This document shows positions 7,656 to 16,905 of a DNA stretch of 64,000 nt, piece by piece; positions within the stretch are counted from its first letter, which is position 1, and each line of letters starts with the position of its first letter. Made by a program: the position numbers and the translations under genes. This DNA is from Neobacillus sp. CF12 (GTDB taxonomy: Bacteria; Bacillota; Bacilli; Bacillales; Cytobacillaceae): assembly GCF_030348765.1 (NCBI RefSeq), contig NZ_JAUCEU010000007.1, positions 3,114,001-3,178,000 of the forward strand, read 5' to 3'. The notes beneath the pieces are model-generated. The model was not told the DNA's origin, searched no databases, and worked only from the letters and a program-made list of their open reading frames with translations.

Positions 7656-8534
7656 TTACGATGAATAGTGAAGAATTAATTCGCTTAAAAGTTTATCTAA
7701 GGATGTAAACCTGTATCCCATTGATTGAACTAGACTCGTACTTACAGACCATGATCCTGGCAGATTATAGGGGGATGGACTACCGTTCTTGCTTAAAATT
7801 GCATGTGCACCGATATGCTCCTCAATTAACCCGAGTAATTCTCTCAGACTGACATCTCCTTCAGAGCCTGGGTTAATGCCACCATGATAATTAGATTTAG
7901 CAATCGTGTATAAAAACGAAGCTGCCTCCATTGAATCAATAAAGCTATAACGTAAGTCAGGATCTTCAATGAACAGTGGTTTTCCTTCCTTTACGTGCTC
8001 AACATGGAATTTAAACCGGTTTGTATAATCGTCTTCTCCTAGAATAATCGGGAACCTTACTGCCACCACTGGAATGTCAGCATTCTGAAATAGAATTGCC
8101 TCAGCCGCTCGCTTTGCTTCCTGATATCCGACATAGCCTATGTAGTCTCTCCTTGTTTTTAGGATGGGCTGGAACTCCATTGGATTAAAGCCTTCCTCTG
8201 AATGCTTGGTCCCAAAATCATAAACGGCCTGACTTGAAGTAAATATATATTTTTGAACCTTTCCATTTAAGGCGTTTAGCGTATCAAGGGCTTCTTGGGA
8301 AGAATAGCATGTTTGATCATATACAACATCCCAGCTCTTATCCTTAAAAGCTTGGTCCAATGATTCCGCATTTTCACGATTAATAATTAATCTTGAGACT
8401 TGCTTACCGAAGGGATCAGCAGTTAGTCCTCTTGTCGCAATGGTAACCTCGATTCCTTCGTCTACTAATAATTGCACCAACCTCTTACCAACAAATTGAG
8501 TTCCTCCAAGTATTAATGCAGATTTCAAGTACAT
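7656..8534 (-). CDS. NAD(P)-dependent epimerase/dehydratase family (extended SDR)
   Basis: 292 residues. LILGGTQFVGKRLVQLL near the N-terminus is the Rossmann G-x-x-G-x-x-G nucleotide loop. YIFTSSQAVYDF (about 94-105) and Y-x-x-x-K within GYQEAKRAAEAIL (about 136-148) give the Ser-Tyr-Lys catalytic set of extended short-chain dehydrogenases. The sugar-nucleotide or other substrate is not evident. It is upstream of and close to a GNAT gene. Confidence 0.85.
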   Translation of the reverse strand: MYLKSALILGGTQFVGKRLVQLLVDEGIEVTIATRGLTADPFGKQVSRLIINRENAESLDQAFKDKSWDVVYDQTCYSSQEALDTLNALNGKVQKYIFTSSQAVYDFGTKHSEEGFNPMEFQPILKTRRDYIGYVGYQEAKRAAEAILFQNADIPVVAVRFPIILGEDDYTNRFKFHVEHVKEGKPLFIEDPDLRYSFIDSMEAASFLYTIAKSNYHGGINPGSEGDVSLRELLGLIEEHIGAHAILSKNGSPSPYNLPGSWSVSTSLVQSMGYRFTSLDKLLSELILHYSS

Positions 8535-8633
8535 CTCCCCTTTGCATCATCTAATTTCTAGAATACCTCAAATTACCAGTTTAGTGATACTAACAACCTA
8601 CCAACTCAATTGAAAAATTTTTCAGAAAAAGTA

Positions 8634-8673
8634 ATAGGGCCTTACCTACAATAAAATGTAAGTAAAGCCCTAT
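8634..8673 (-). terminator. Terminator after yggT
   Basis: An ATAGGGC / GCCCTAT stem extended by TTAC..GTAA pairing, with a T-rich tail on the minus strand. Confidence 0.75.
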
Positions 8674-8691
8674 CTGATTTACGTAATTTAA

Positions 8692-8973
8692 TTAAGCACC
8701 TATCATAATTATCAGTTGGCGAAGTCCCTCAAGAGCAAAATTCCCAAGAAAGCTATAAGCTATAATCGCAACGATTGGTGAGAAATCAATCATCCCTAAC
8801 GGCGGGATAAATTTCCTAAAGATAGATAAGTACGGGTTAACGAGTTTACCTACAATCGTTCCAACTTTTGATGTTTGAAATTGCGGAAACCAGGAACCAA
8901 AAATATTAATCAAGATTAACCAATAATAAATATCATAGATATAATTTCCAATTTCAAAAATAATTGATCCCAA
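8692..8973 (-). CDS. yggT: YggT family membrane protein
   Basis: 93 residues with two membrane helices and the family signature LVNPYLSIFRKFIPPLGMIDFSPIVA (about 43-68). YggT/YlmG proteins are linked to cell-envelope and division gene neighbourhoods in Firmicutes, although this copy is away from the usual ylm cluster and is therefore probably a second copy (inference). It ends in a terminator and has no operon partner. Confidence 0.88.
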   Translation of the reverse strand: MGSIIFEIGNYIYDIYYWLILINIFGSWFPQFQTSKVGTIVGKLVNPYLSIFRKFIPPLGMIDFSPIVAIIAYSFLGNFALEGLRQLIIMIGA

Positions 8974-9151
8974 ATGTATTCTTCCTATCTATAAATATTT
9001 TTTTCATCTGCAACATTTACATATACGTATTATACTCAATAAGGTTTCAAATATATCTATATTTTTAACTAAATCTGTTTTTTTCATAAAAGTGCAAAAG
9101 TAGAAAGTGTTCAAAAAATAAATTTCATTTTGGGAATACTATAAAGGTTAC

Positions 9152-9180
9152 AAGGATGCTGAAAAGGCATCCTTTTTATT
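9152..9180 (+). terminator. Orphan intrinsic terminator
   Basis: An 8-bp stem AAGGATGC / GCATCCTT with TTTTTATTT lies between divergent yggT and fruR, with no gene before it on the plus strand. It may end a short RNA or insulate fruR. Confidence 0.6.
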
Positions 9181-9202
9181 TGGAGTTTTTTGAACGAAAA
9201 AG

Positions 9203-9280
9203 AATGTTTATGAACTTTTATGATTGATTTTTAATGTTTATGGTAGTAGAATAAAAATAGAATAAATGAAAGCGTTTTAG
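9203..9280 (+). promoter_or_regulatory. fruRKA promoter with FruR-like direct repeats and cre-like site
   Basis: TTGATT (9224-9229) and TAGAAT (9247-9252) are 17 bp apart, a good sigma-A promoter. AATGTTTATG occurs twice as direct repeats at 9203-9212 and 9233-9242, 30 bp apart (about three helical turns), the second inside the spacer, so they are candidate operators for the DeoR-type FruR. TGAAAGCGTTTTAG (9267-9280) is a cre-like sequence with two mismatches, overlapping the fruR ribosome binding site. Confidence 0.65.
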
Positions 9281-9289
9281 GAGGCGGTA

Positions 9290-10042
9290 ATGATGTTAGA
9301 GCCAGAACGCCATCAAATCATATTGGAAGCATTAAAAGTAAAGAATTCTGTTAAACTTCAAGAACTTGTTGAATTAACGAATTCCTCTGAGTCAACGATT
9401 AGAAGAGATCTTATACAGTTAGAACAAGGGAAATTTCTCAAGCGCGTACACGGGGGTGCTGCCAGGCTCCAAGGAAAGTTGCAGGAACCAAGTATGACTG
9501 AGAAATCCTCCAAAAACCTTCAAGGAAAACGTCAAATCGCTCAATTTGCCGGAAGTTTAGTGGAAGATGGTGACTGTATTTATTTAGACGCAGGTTCTAC
9601 CATGTTTGAAATGATTCCCTTTCTTCCAGAAAACATAGTCGTGGTAACAAACGGATTAACACATGTAAATGAACTTATTGAAAGAAACATAAAAACATTT
9701 TTAATAGGCGGCTACGCTAAGCCATCCACGAAAGCCTTAATTGGCCGCGGAGCATTAGATAGTCTAGAACATTACCGTTTTGATAAGTGCTTTATGGGAG
9801 TGAACGGAATTCATTCACAATTTGGCTATACAACTCCCGACCCTGAAGAGGCTATGGTTAAACAACTAGCGATTTCATTATCACGTGAAGCATTTGTGGT
9901 TTCGGATGAATCAAAATTCTCAGAAATTGCTTTTGCAAAAATCGCAGACCTCCATATGGCGACAATTATCACAAATGAATTAGACCCTGATACGAAGGAT
10001 CAATATCATAGCAAGACAAACATAAAGGTGGTTACATCATGA
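9290..10042 (+). CDS. fruR: DeoR-family transcriptional regulator of the fructose operon
   Basis: 250 residues. An N-terminal helix-turn-helix (about 20-58, SSESTIRRDLIQLEQGKFLKR followed by VHGGA) is the DeoR signature, and the C-terminal DeoRC sugar-phosphate sensor holds DAGSTMFEM and the GVNGIH...TTPDPEEA stretch. FruR repressors respond to fructose-1-phosphate (family knowledge). AGGAGG lies just before ATGATG. Its stop overlaps the fruK start by four bases, so it is the first gene of fruRKA. Confidence 0.92.
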   Translation: MMLEPERHQIILEALKVKNSVKLQELVELTNSSESTIRRDLIQLEQGKFLKRVHGGAARLQGKLQEPSMTEKSSKNLQGKRQIAQFAGSLVEDGDCIYLDAGSTMFEMIPFLPENIVVVTNGLTHVNELIERNIKTFLIGGYAKPSTKALIGRGALDSLEHYRFDKCFMGVNGIHSQFGYTTPDPEEAMVKQLAISLSREAFVVSDESKFSEIAFAKIADLHMATIITNELDPDTKDQYHSKTNIKVVTS

Positions 10043-10965
10043 TTTATACAGTTACATTAAATCCCTCCCTTGATTACATTGTAGAAGTAGAGCAAGTAAC
10101 GCTTGGTGAATTAAACCGAACAAAGAACGAAACCAAATTTCCAGGTGGAAAAGGAATCAATGTTTCTCAGGTTTTAAAAAGATTAGACGTTGATAGTCGT
10201 GCTCTTGGATTTTTGGGCGGTTTTACCGGAGATTATATTGAAAGTTTCTTAACATCACACGGTATTCACACCGACTTTGTGAGAGTCGATGAAGATACAA
10301 GAATAAATGTAAAACTCAAGTCTGACAAAGAAACAGAAATCAATGCTAAAGGACCAAACATTACCGAAGGAAACTTTGAATCCTTGAAGGCAAAAATTCG
10401 AGAACTTACTAGCAATGATATTCTTGTACTTGCCGGCAGCATTCCATCCACGATGCCAGAGAGCACGTATGAAGAACTTGTAAAACTATGTAATGAAAAC
10501 GGCACAAAATTCGTTGTCGATGCAGAAGGTGAATTGCTTAAGAAGGTTCTTCCATTGGGACCCTTCCTAATAAAACCGAATCACCATGAACTGGGTGATT
10601 TATTTAATACCGTTATCAACTCTTGTGAAGAGGTCATTCCTTTTGGCAGAGAGCTTGTCAAACAAGGTGCACAAAATGTGATTGTATCTCTTGCCGATAA
10701 AGGGGCTGTTCTCATCAATAAGGATCTTGCCTTAATCGCCACTAGCCCACAAGGTAATGTAAAAAGCTCAGTTGGTGCAGGAGATTCCATGGTAGCAGGA
10801 TTTATCGCAACCTATGAAAAAACAAAATCGATAGACGAAGCTTTTCGTTTTAGTGTGGCGGCTGGCAGTGCGACTGCCTTTTCAATCGGATTATGTACAC
10901 GCGAAAAAATGGAAGGCTTGCTCCCTCAAGTAATAGTAGAAAAGTCAAACCTAAGAGGAGAATGA
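10039..10965 (+). CDS. fruK: 1-phosphofructokinase
   Basis: 308 residues of the PfkB ribokinase family. MIYTVTLNPSLDYIVEVEQ is the typical 1-phosphofructokinase/tagatose-6-phosphate kinase start. FPGGKGINVSQVLKRL (about 35-50) binds substrate, and SVGAGDSMVAGFIA (about 247-260) holds the anion hole and catalytic Asp. It phosphorylates fructose-1-phosphate delivered by the downstream PTS to fructose-1,6-bisphosphate. It is translationally coupled at both ends. Confidence 0.95.
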   Translation: MIYTVTLNPSLDYIVEVEQVTLGELNRTKNETKFPGGKGINVSQVLKRLDVDSRALGFLGGFTGDYIESFLTSHGIHTDFVRVDEDTRINVKLKSDKETEINAKGPNITEGNFESLKAKIRELTSNDILVLAGSIPSTMPESTYEELVKLCNENGTKFVVDAEGELLKKVLPLGPFLIKPNHHELGDLFNTVINSCEEVIPFGRELVKQGAQNVIVSLADKGAVLINKDLALIATSPQGNVKSSVGAGDSMVAGFIATYEKTKSIDEAFRFSVAAGSATAFSIGLCTREKMEGLLPQVIVEKSNLRGE

Positions 10966-10967
10966 TG

Positions 10968-12839
10968 ATGAGGATTACTGAACTATTAACAAAAGAAACC
11001 ATCAACCTTTCATTAACAAGTTCAACAAAGACCGGTGCAATTGAAGAATTAGTAAGTGTTTTAGATCAGGCAGGCAAATTAAACGATCGTTCAGAATATA
11101 AAAAGGCGATTATCAAAAGGGAAGAGCAAAGCACAACAGGGATTGGAGATGGAATTGCGATCCCCCATGCAAAAACAAATGCTGTTAAACATGCAGCAAT
11201 TGCGTTCGGGAGATCCAAAGTTGGTGTAAACTATGAATCTCTTGATGGCCAGCCTTCTCACCTCTTCTTTATGATTGCGGCAACCGAAGGGGCAAACAAT
11301 ACACATTTAGAAGCACTTTCCCGACTTTCAACCATTCTATTAAAAGATGAAGTTCGCAAACAACTTTTAGAAGCTAAAAGTGCAGATGAGATTTTAACTA
11401 TTATTGATTCTTATGACCAAGAAGAAAAAAACGAAGAACAATCTATGGCTGGTAAGAAACAATTTATTGTTGCCGTAACAGCTTGTCCTACGGGTATTGC
11501 TCACACGTATATGTCTGCTGATTCTCTAAAAGCAAAAGCAGCAGAAATGGGTGTTGATATCAAGGTTGAGACAAATGGCTCCGGTGGTGCTAAAAACGTA
11601 CTAACAGCAGAAGAAATTGAAAATGCTGTTGCTGTTATCGTAGCGGCTGATACGAAAGTTGAAATGAACCGTTTTAATGGCAAACATGTCATTGAAACAG
11701 CTGTTGCTGATGGGATTCGCAAACCAAAGGAACTAATCGAAAGAGCATTAAAACAAGATGCTCCGATATACAGCGGCACTGGAAAATCGAGTCAGGAAAG
11801 TGAACAAACTGGAAGAGGAATTGGAGCGACGATTTATAAGCATTTGATGAACGGTGTATCAAATATGCTTCCATTCGTAGTCGGCGGCGGTATTTTAATT
11901 GCCATCAGCTTTATGTTCGGCATTAATGCAGCCAATCCTGATGATCCTACCTATCATCCAATTGCTGAAGCACTGATGACGATTGGCGGCGGAAATGCAT
12001 TCGCCTTAATGGTTCCCATTTTAGCAGGATTTATTGCCATGAGCATTGCGGACCGTCCAGGATTTGCAGCAGGTATGGTCGGCGGAATGCTTGCTACTAG
12101 CGGCGGAGCAGGATTCTTAGGCGGACTTGTTGCTGGTTTCCTAGCTGGGTATTTAGTGGTCGGCTTGAAAAAACTTCTTTCTGGTATGCCATCTTCGCTC
12201 GAAGGAATTAAAACGATTCTGTTATATCCTTTATTAGGTATTGCGTTAACTGGATTCATTATGTTATTTGTTGTGAATAAGCCTGTGGGCGCATTAAATA
12301 CAGCTATTTCAGAGTGGTTATCTGGTTTGGGTACAGGAAATGCAGTTTTACTTGGAATTATTTTAGGATTAATGATGTCATTTGATATGGGTGGCCCAGT
12401 TAACAAGGCAGCATATGTGTTTGGAACAGGGTTATTAGCAAATGGGGTATACGAACCAATGGCTGCTATTATGGCTGCTGGAATGGTTCCTCCATTAGCA
12501 ATTGCAATTGCAACAACATTATTTAAGAAAAAATTCAGCCTTCAAGATCGAGAAGCAGGCAAGGTGAACTATATTATGGGATTATCCTTTATCACTGAAG
12601 GTGCCATTCCATTTGCAGCAGCTGATCCACTTCGTGTCATTCCTTCTGTTATGGCTGGTTCAGCCATTGCTGGTGCTTTATCAATGATGTTCAGTATCGG
12701 ACTGCGTGCTCCGCATGGTGGAGTATTCGTAATTCCACTCGTTGACGGCAGTTGGTTGTTGTATTTACTAGCAGTTGTGATTGGATCAATTGTTTCTGCA
12801 TTATTAATGGGATTCTTGAAAAAGCCTGTAACCAATTAA
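10968..12839 (+). CDS. fruA: Fructose PTS permease EIIABC
   Basis: About 623 residues. Domain order: EIIA (1-150, phospho-His at about 67 in IPHAKT), EIIB (about 165-265, phospho-Cys at about 173 in TACPTGIAHTYM) and membrane EIIC (about 290-620, with GGPVNKAAYVFG and FITEGAIPFAAADPLRVIP). The complete set of phosphorylation sites shows an active fructose-specific permease making fructose-1-phosphate. Three ATG codons occur in a row; the third, at 10968, has the best spacing from AGAGGAG. A symmetrical terminator closes the operon. Confidence 0.95.
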   Translation: MRITELLTKETINLSLTSSTKTGAIEELVSVLDQAGKLNDRSEYKKAIIKREEQSTTGIGDGIAIPHAKTNAVKHAAIAFGRSKVGVNYESLDGQPSHLFFMIAATEGANNTHLEALSRLSTILLKDEVRKQLLEAKSADEILTIIDSYDQEEKNEEQSMAGKKQFIVAVTACPTGIAHTYMSADSLKAKAAEMGVDIKVETNGSGGAKNVLTAEEIENAVAVIVAADTKVEMNRFNGKHVIETAVADGIRKPKELIERALKQDAPIYSGTGKSSQESEQTGRGIGATIYKHLMNGVSNMLPFVVGGGILIAISFMFGINAANPDDPTYHPIAEALMTIGGGNAFALMVPILAGFIAMSIADRPGFAAGMVGGMLATSGGAGFLGGLVAGFLAGYLVVGLKKLLSGMPSSLEGIKTILLYPLLGIALTGFIMLFVVNKPVGALNTAISEWLSGLGTGNAVLLGIILGLMMSFDMGGPVNKAAYVFGTGLLANGVYEPMAAIMAAGMVPPLAIAIATTLFKKKFSLQDREAGKVNYIMGLSFITEGAIPFAAADPLRVIPSVMAGSAIAGALSMMFSIGLRAPHGGVFVIPLVDGSWLLYLLAVVIGSIVSALLMGFLKKPVTN

Positions 12840-12845
12840 AAACGA

Positions 12846-12883
12846 AAAGCCCAATTTCCTTCATTAATAGGAAATTGGGCTTT
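12846..12883. terminator. Bidirectional terminator after fruA
   Basis: A 14-bp perfect stem (12846-12859 with 12870-12883) lies between the convergent fruA and HAD genes. Confidence 0.9.
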
Positions 12884-12886
12884 ATA

Positions 12887-13705
12887 TTATTTTACTAGTG
12901 TTTCTGTATGAAGTTTAAGCAAATCACGAACTGCATAGGCAAATCCATCTTCATCATTTGATTTTGTAATGATGTCTGCTGCTTGCTGCACATGAAGCGG
13001 TGCATTAGCCATTGCAACAGAAGTAGTAGCTACCTCGAACATAGCAAGGTCATTACCGCCATCACCAAAAGCAATGATCTCTTCAAAGTCAAGATTCATC
13101 ATGTTTTGGTAGCGTAATAATGCTTTTCCTTTATGCGCTTCATTTGAAGTAATTTCTACATTATTTGGGAATGAAGAAGCCATTGAAATAGCAAACTTAC
13201 CTTCAAGCGCCTTTTTAACTTCTTCCACTTTTTCTAACTGGTCATGGTGTGTTAAAGCAATTAATTTATAGATTTTCAACTGGTCTTTTTCAAGAATTGC
13301 ATCGTAATTGAATTCTTCAAAAAGAGTATTGAGTTCTTCTTTACTTTTTTTATGCAAAGGCGGTAATGTGGACGGGAATCCCCCATAATTGGTATAAACT
13401 AAGATACCCACACCTAGACCCTTTAATATCGGAAACAGTTCTTTATACGTTTCAATCGATACAGTCGCTTCATATAACAGCTCTCTTGATTCTGAGAATA
13501 AAACTGAACCGTTCACACAAAAAATAGGAATCTCTAAATTTTGTAACGCCTTTATTTTTATAACATCCGCATAAGCCCGGCCGGTGTTTAGAATAACCGC
13601 ATGCCCTTGCTTCCGCAATTCGTTAATGGTTTGTAAGTTAACTTCAGATATAGCATGTTCAGAATTTAGTAACGTACCGTCTAAATCGATTGAGAAACAT
13701 TTCAT
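12887..13705 (-). CDS. Cof-type HAD-IIB phosphatase
   Basis: 272 residues. SIDLDGTLLNSEH near residue 5 supplies both catalytic aspartates (DxD), NTGRA is motif II, the NEAHKGKALL Lys is motif III, and IAFGDGGNDLAMFE is motif IV. This is the Cof/YxeH type of HAD hydrolase, acting on sugar phosphates or flavin nucleotides. Its position beside the fructose operon suggests sugar-phosphate turnover, but that is inference. It is convergent with fruA. Confidence 0.9.
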   Translation of the reverse strand: MKCFSIDLDGTLLNSEHAISEVNLQTINELRKQGHAVILNTGRAYADVIKIKALQNLEIPIFCVNGSVLFSESRELLYEATVSIETYKELFPILKGLGVGILVYTNYGGFPSTLPPLHKKSKEELNTLFEEFNYDAILEKDQLKIYKLIALTHHDQLEKVEEVKKALEGKFAISMASSFPNNVEITSNEAHKGKALLRYQNMMNLDFEEIIAFGDGGNDLAMFEVATTSVAMANAPLHVQQAADIITKSNDEDGFAYAVRDLLKLHTETLVK

Positions 13706-13807
13706 CGTGTAGTCTTCATTCCTCTCTCTTTATCTCAAAGACTACTATATCAGATATTGGATGAATTAAAAAAGTTTAATTTTGGAAGGTATACTAGATC
13801 AGGGACA

Positions 13808-14251
13808 TTACTTTGTGGGATGCCCCTGATCAGCTTCATTCTTTCTTTCCTTTAATATATCTTGAATGATTTCCATATGAAAAGCTGCCCATGCCTTTTC
13901 TCGAAAATGGATCATCACACTTATACCTAACGTAAGCAGGTAGACGATACAAAAACCAGCCCAAAGCCAGGATCCATCTTTGAATAGGTAGGAAGCTAAT
14001 TGTTTTGAAAACAGAAGTAACAACCAGGGAGCAGATGATACCAGGATTGGAATAATGCCTGACCCGTTATATTCTTTTATCATACGGTAATGGATTAATT
14101 GCAATGTACCGCTATCTAGAGATTGATAAAGAGTTTGAATCTTTTCTATTTCTTTAAATTCTTTTGTTTCCCTGATGATATCGCCATTATGGATTGTTTT
14201 TTTCAATCGCAGAAAAACTTTGTGGGCATCCCCTTTTAAAGAAAATATCAC
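13808..14251 (-). CDS. Hypothetical membrane protein with two helices
   Basis: 147 residues; family not recognised. The N-terminal half (1-65) is charged and helical, followed by two hydrophobic helices (about 66-86 and 94-114) and a basic tail. The stop codon lies inside a hairpin whose arms GATCAGGG / CCCTGATC flank it, so the 3' end of the gene is part of the structure. It is divergent from the large DHODH-like gene. Confidence 0.6.
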   Translation of the reverse strand: MIFSLKGDAHKVFLRLKKTIHNGDIIRETKEFKEIEKIQTLYQSLDSGTLQLIHYRMIKEYNGSGIIPILVSSAPWLLLLFSKQLASYLFKDGSWLWAGFCIVYLLTLGISVMIHFREKAWAAFHMEIIQDILKERKNEADQGHPTK

Positions 14252-14452
14252 CTGCGCATCCCTCCCTATATTTAGGATTTCCTAGAGGACTATTCTTTTA
14301 TTAAAAATTTTTTCATCAAGCGCTTGATTTGTTTTTCGGGCGGATTTTTCTAAAATTTACAATTCCTATACTGCTTGATATTATTAACCACGTTAGGAAC
14401 AGTAATTATGAAAATACAAAATTGAGAAATTTATGTTTAGAAGGTGTTGTTT

Positions 14453-16288
14453 ATGCCAGATTGGTCTTATCACCCACTCACAAGACTTTTGCTAGATAAA
14501 ATAAGGCCGAAAACAAGCCGAGAGATTATTCATAAATCCATGAGCACCATTGCGTCCATTCCGGGCGGTCGGCAACTTATTGGTTTTTTAGGACATATGA
14601 AACCTCCGCAGGAATTTCAAAAAAATTTAAACGATATTGCATTTCCGTCTCCCATTGGATTAAGCGGCAATATAGATCCTAATTTGTCAGGTCTTAAAGC
14701 TTTTCAAGAGTTAGGCTTTGGATTTATAGAAATTGGACCGATCGTGCTGAAGGAACCTAATGGACAAAAAGAGCCTATAAGGAAAAACCGTCATATTCTG
14801 TTTTCTGACCACCAAGAGAAGGTCCCTCTCAAACTAGTAATAAAAAGGTTAACAAGCTTAAACATTCAAATTCCTATTTTCGCTAAGATAGATGCACAAG
14901 TAAACAGAAACGAATGGGATATCATTGTCCAGCATCTAACACCTTTTGTGGACGCATTTATCGGAACAACTGAACAATTTAACACATTCATTGATAAAAA
15001 CGCAGCGACCTTGGAGCGTCCTTTTTATGTATCATTTTCAGCTGAAGAAATGAACAAAAAAGAAGTTAAAATGGAAGAATTAATACCGAGGCATACATGT
15101 ATTGGCGGTATAGTCGTAAATGCACCTCGTCAAACTATGGACAGCTATTGGCATGATGCTTCCAATGCTAATGAATGCCTAACTAAAATGGTTAAACAGG
15201 TTAAAAATCTACACCCTGAGCTAATCGTCATAACCTCTGGCGGGGTAGAGACTCCCGGGGAAGCTTGTGCTTTGGTTCGTGCTGGTGCAGATTTATTGTT
15301 GCTAGCAGAAGGATATGTTAAATCCGGTCCAGGATTACCAAAGCGGATCCATGAACGATTATTATATGAAGAAGTCCGACAAATTAAAAAGCAAAACTGG
15401 ATCTGGTCATTTCTGTTTGGTCTATCGATCCTAATCGGAGGAATACTTGCCTTATATTTTGCATTGACGAGTATTATCCTCCCGTACGATGAATCGTTTA
15501 TCGGATTAACAAGGGCTGATATTTTACAAGTAAATCCGCTCATCCTAGCTTTTATGTCCCATGATAGAATGGCTTTAACTGGAACCATGATATCTGGAGG
15601 AATAATGTATATCCAGCTTGCTCGTCATGGAATTAAAAATGACATGCATTGGGCAAGGATTGCTTTTCATAGTGCAGCAATCACAGGATTTATTGGAATT
15701 TTTCTTTCTATCGGTTACGGTTACTTTGATTGGCTGCACGGTTTATTTTGGCTTATCTTATTGCCTATATACTATTTTAGCTTTAAAGAAGGAAAGAGCA
15801 TCCTAGGTGCCCCCTTTTCCAATGATGGTAGTAATGATCGATCGTGGCAATTTGGGCTATATGGACAGCTCATGTTTATTATACTAGGATCTCTGATTGT
15901 AGCAGGCGGTATTGTTATTTCCACCATAGGTATATCCAAAGTTTTTGTTTCAACTGACATAAGCTTCTTGTGTATGTCGCCTCAAATGCTGGATACCATT
16001 AGTGATAATTTGATTCCTGTTATCGCACATGACCGAGCAGGCTTTGGCAGTGCCCTTGTAAGTGTTGGTTTGCTTGTTCTAATGCTATCACTTTGGGGTT
16101 TTAGAAAAGGGGAAAGCTGGATTTGGAATACCCTTGCTATAGGAGCTTTACCTGCGTTTTTAGCGGGAATTGGGACGCATTTTCATATTGGTTATACAAC
16201 CTTTATTCATTTGCTACCCGTTTACTTTTTAATCATTTTATATTTGTTAGGATTAGTATTGTCTTATCCTTTTTTAAAAAAGAAATAA
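14453..16288 (+). CDS. DHODH-like TIM barrel fused to a duplicated membrane module
   Basis: About 611 residues from ATG 14453 (AGAAGGTG upstream); a longer GTG start overlaps that site. Residues 1-305 resemble class-2 dihydroorotate dehydrogenase: FPSPIGLSGNIDPNLSGLK, GFGFIEIGPIV, IPIFAKI, then the FMN-phosphate region SGGVETPGEACALVRAGADL and a G(Y/F)..GPGL.KRI end. Residues 320-611 hold about eight helices in two similar halves, each with an HDR motif (FMSHDRMALTG; VIAHDRAGFGS). No pyrimidine genes are near. The reaction is unknown; membrane-anchored flavin oxidoreductase activity is inference. Confidence 0.75.
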   Translation: MPDWSYHPLTRLLLDKIRPKTSREIIHKSMSTIASIPGGRQLIGFLGHMKPPQEFQKNLNDIAFPSPIGLSGNIDPNLSGLKAFQELGFGFIEIGPIVLKEPNGQKEPIRKNRHILFSDHQEKVPLKLVIKRLTSLNIQIPIFAKIDAQVNRNEWDIIVQHLTPFVDAFIGTTEQFNTFIDKNAATLERPFYVSFSAEEMNKKEVKMEELIPRHTCIGGIVVNAPRQTMDSYWHDASNANECLTKMVKQVKNLHPELIVITSGGVETPGEACALVRAGADLLLLAEGYVKSGPGLPKRIHERLLYEEVRQIKKQNWIWSFLFGLSILIGGILALYFALTSIILPYDESFIGLTRADILQVNPLILAFMSHDRMALTGTMISGGIMYIQLARHGIKNDMHWARIAFHSAAITGFIGIFLSIGYGYFDWLHGLFWLILLPIYYFSFKEGKSILGAPFSNDGSNDRSWQFGLYGQLMFIILGSLIVAGGIVISTIGISKVFVSTDISFLCMSPQMLDTISDNLIPVIAHDRAGFGSALVSVGLLVLMLSLWGFRKGESWIWNTLAIGALPAFLAGIGTHFHIGYTTFIHLLPVYFLIILYLLGLVLSYPFLKKK

Positions 16289-16290
16289 AG

Positions 16291-16320
16291 AAGCCGTATC
16301 GACATGATACGGCTTTATTT
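16291..16320. terminator. Terminator
   Basis: A 10-bp perfect stem AAGCCGTATC / GATACGGCTT is followed by TATTT. It serves the DHODH-like gene and perhaps the convergent small gene. Confidence 0.85.
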
Positions 16321-16342
16321 AGGTGATACGTCAGGAGGGGAA

Positions 16343-16537
16343 TTATTCTCCTTCATTCACAATAATTTTATATCCCTCTTGCTGTGGCCCATCTTCATAA
16401 ACTTCTCTTGATACGATGTAATAGGTTTCTTCTTTCTCATCAGTGATTACCATTTCACTTGGACTCTTATCTACAGCTGCTGCATCCAGGCTAAAATAAC
16501 CCATTCCTAGCATTGAAATATCAAATGGCACTTTCAT
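16343..16537 (-). CDS. Small hypothetical protein (64 aa)
   Basis: A soluble acidic protein beginning MKVPFDISMLGMGYFSLDAA and ending YKIIVNEGE. GAGGG precedes the ATG. There are no membrane segments and no recognised motif. The alternation of short beta-like segments (EMVITDEKEETYYIVSRE) suggests a small beta-rich fold. It is convergent with the DHODH-like gene. Confidence 0.6.
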   Translation of the reverse strand: MKVPFDISMLGMGYFSLDAAAVDKSPSEMVITDEKEETYYIVSREVYEDGPQQEGYKIIVNEGE

Positions 16538-16670
16538 CCCTCTTTTCTAGTTTTATTGAATTTTACCTTTTTTCATGTGAGGGTACAAGCTATAATGTTT
16601 GATAATTATGAAACCTTTTGATTTCTCTGCACGTAAATAAATGGAAAGGGTTATAACAGGAGGGATTGCA

Positions 16671-16877
16671 ATGAGCGAAAAAGGGTGTTTGAAATGTGGT
16701 TCTAGAGATACGGGGCAAAAAGAAGTTGCTATGACTGGAACAGGCTTATCGAAATTATTCGATGTTCAACACAACACATTTATCGTTATCTTCTGTAAAA
16801 ACTGCGGTTATTCCGAATTTTATAATAAGAAATCATCCAAGGCTTCTAATATTCTTGATTTATTTTTCGGTGGGTAA
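16671..16877 (+). CDS. Small zinc-ribbon protein
   Basis: About 68 residues. Two Cys pairs, CLKCGS (about 5-10) and CKNCGYSEFY (about 45-54), form a zinc ribbon of the COG3478-like nucleic-acid-binding type. The start at ATG 16671 is set by AGGAGGG; an upstream ATG lies before that site. The next small gene follows by 28 bp, so they are probably co-transcribed. Function unknown. Confidence 0.75.
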   Translation: MSEKGCLKCGSRDTGQKEVAMTGTGLSKLFDVQHNTFIVIFCKNCGYSEFYNKKSSKASNILDLFFGG

Positions 16878-16905
16878 ACAACAAATTAAAAAGGAGAAAT
16901 TCGAG

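Noticed and set aside
9090..9145. Sigma-F or sigma-B promoter before the orphan terminator
   Set aside because: GGGAATACTA fits a sigma-F -10, but the only -35-like element (GTTCA) is 18 bp away, which is too far.
12569..12835. Minus-strand ORF in fruA
   Set aside because: Composition (Pro, Asn, Ile-rich) is that of an antisense shadow over fruA EIIC.
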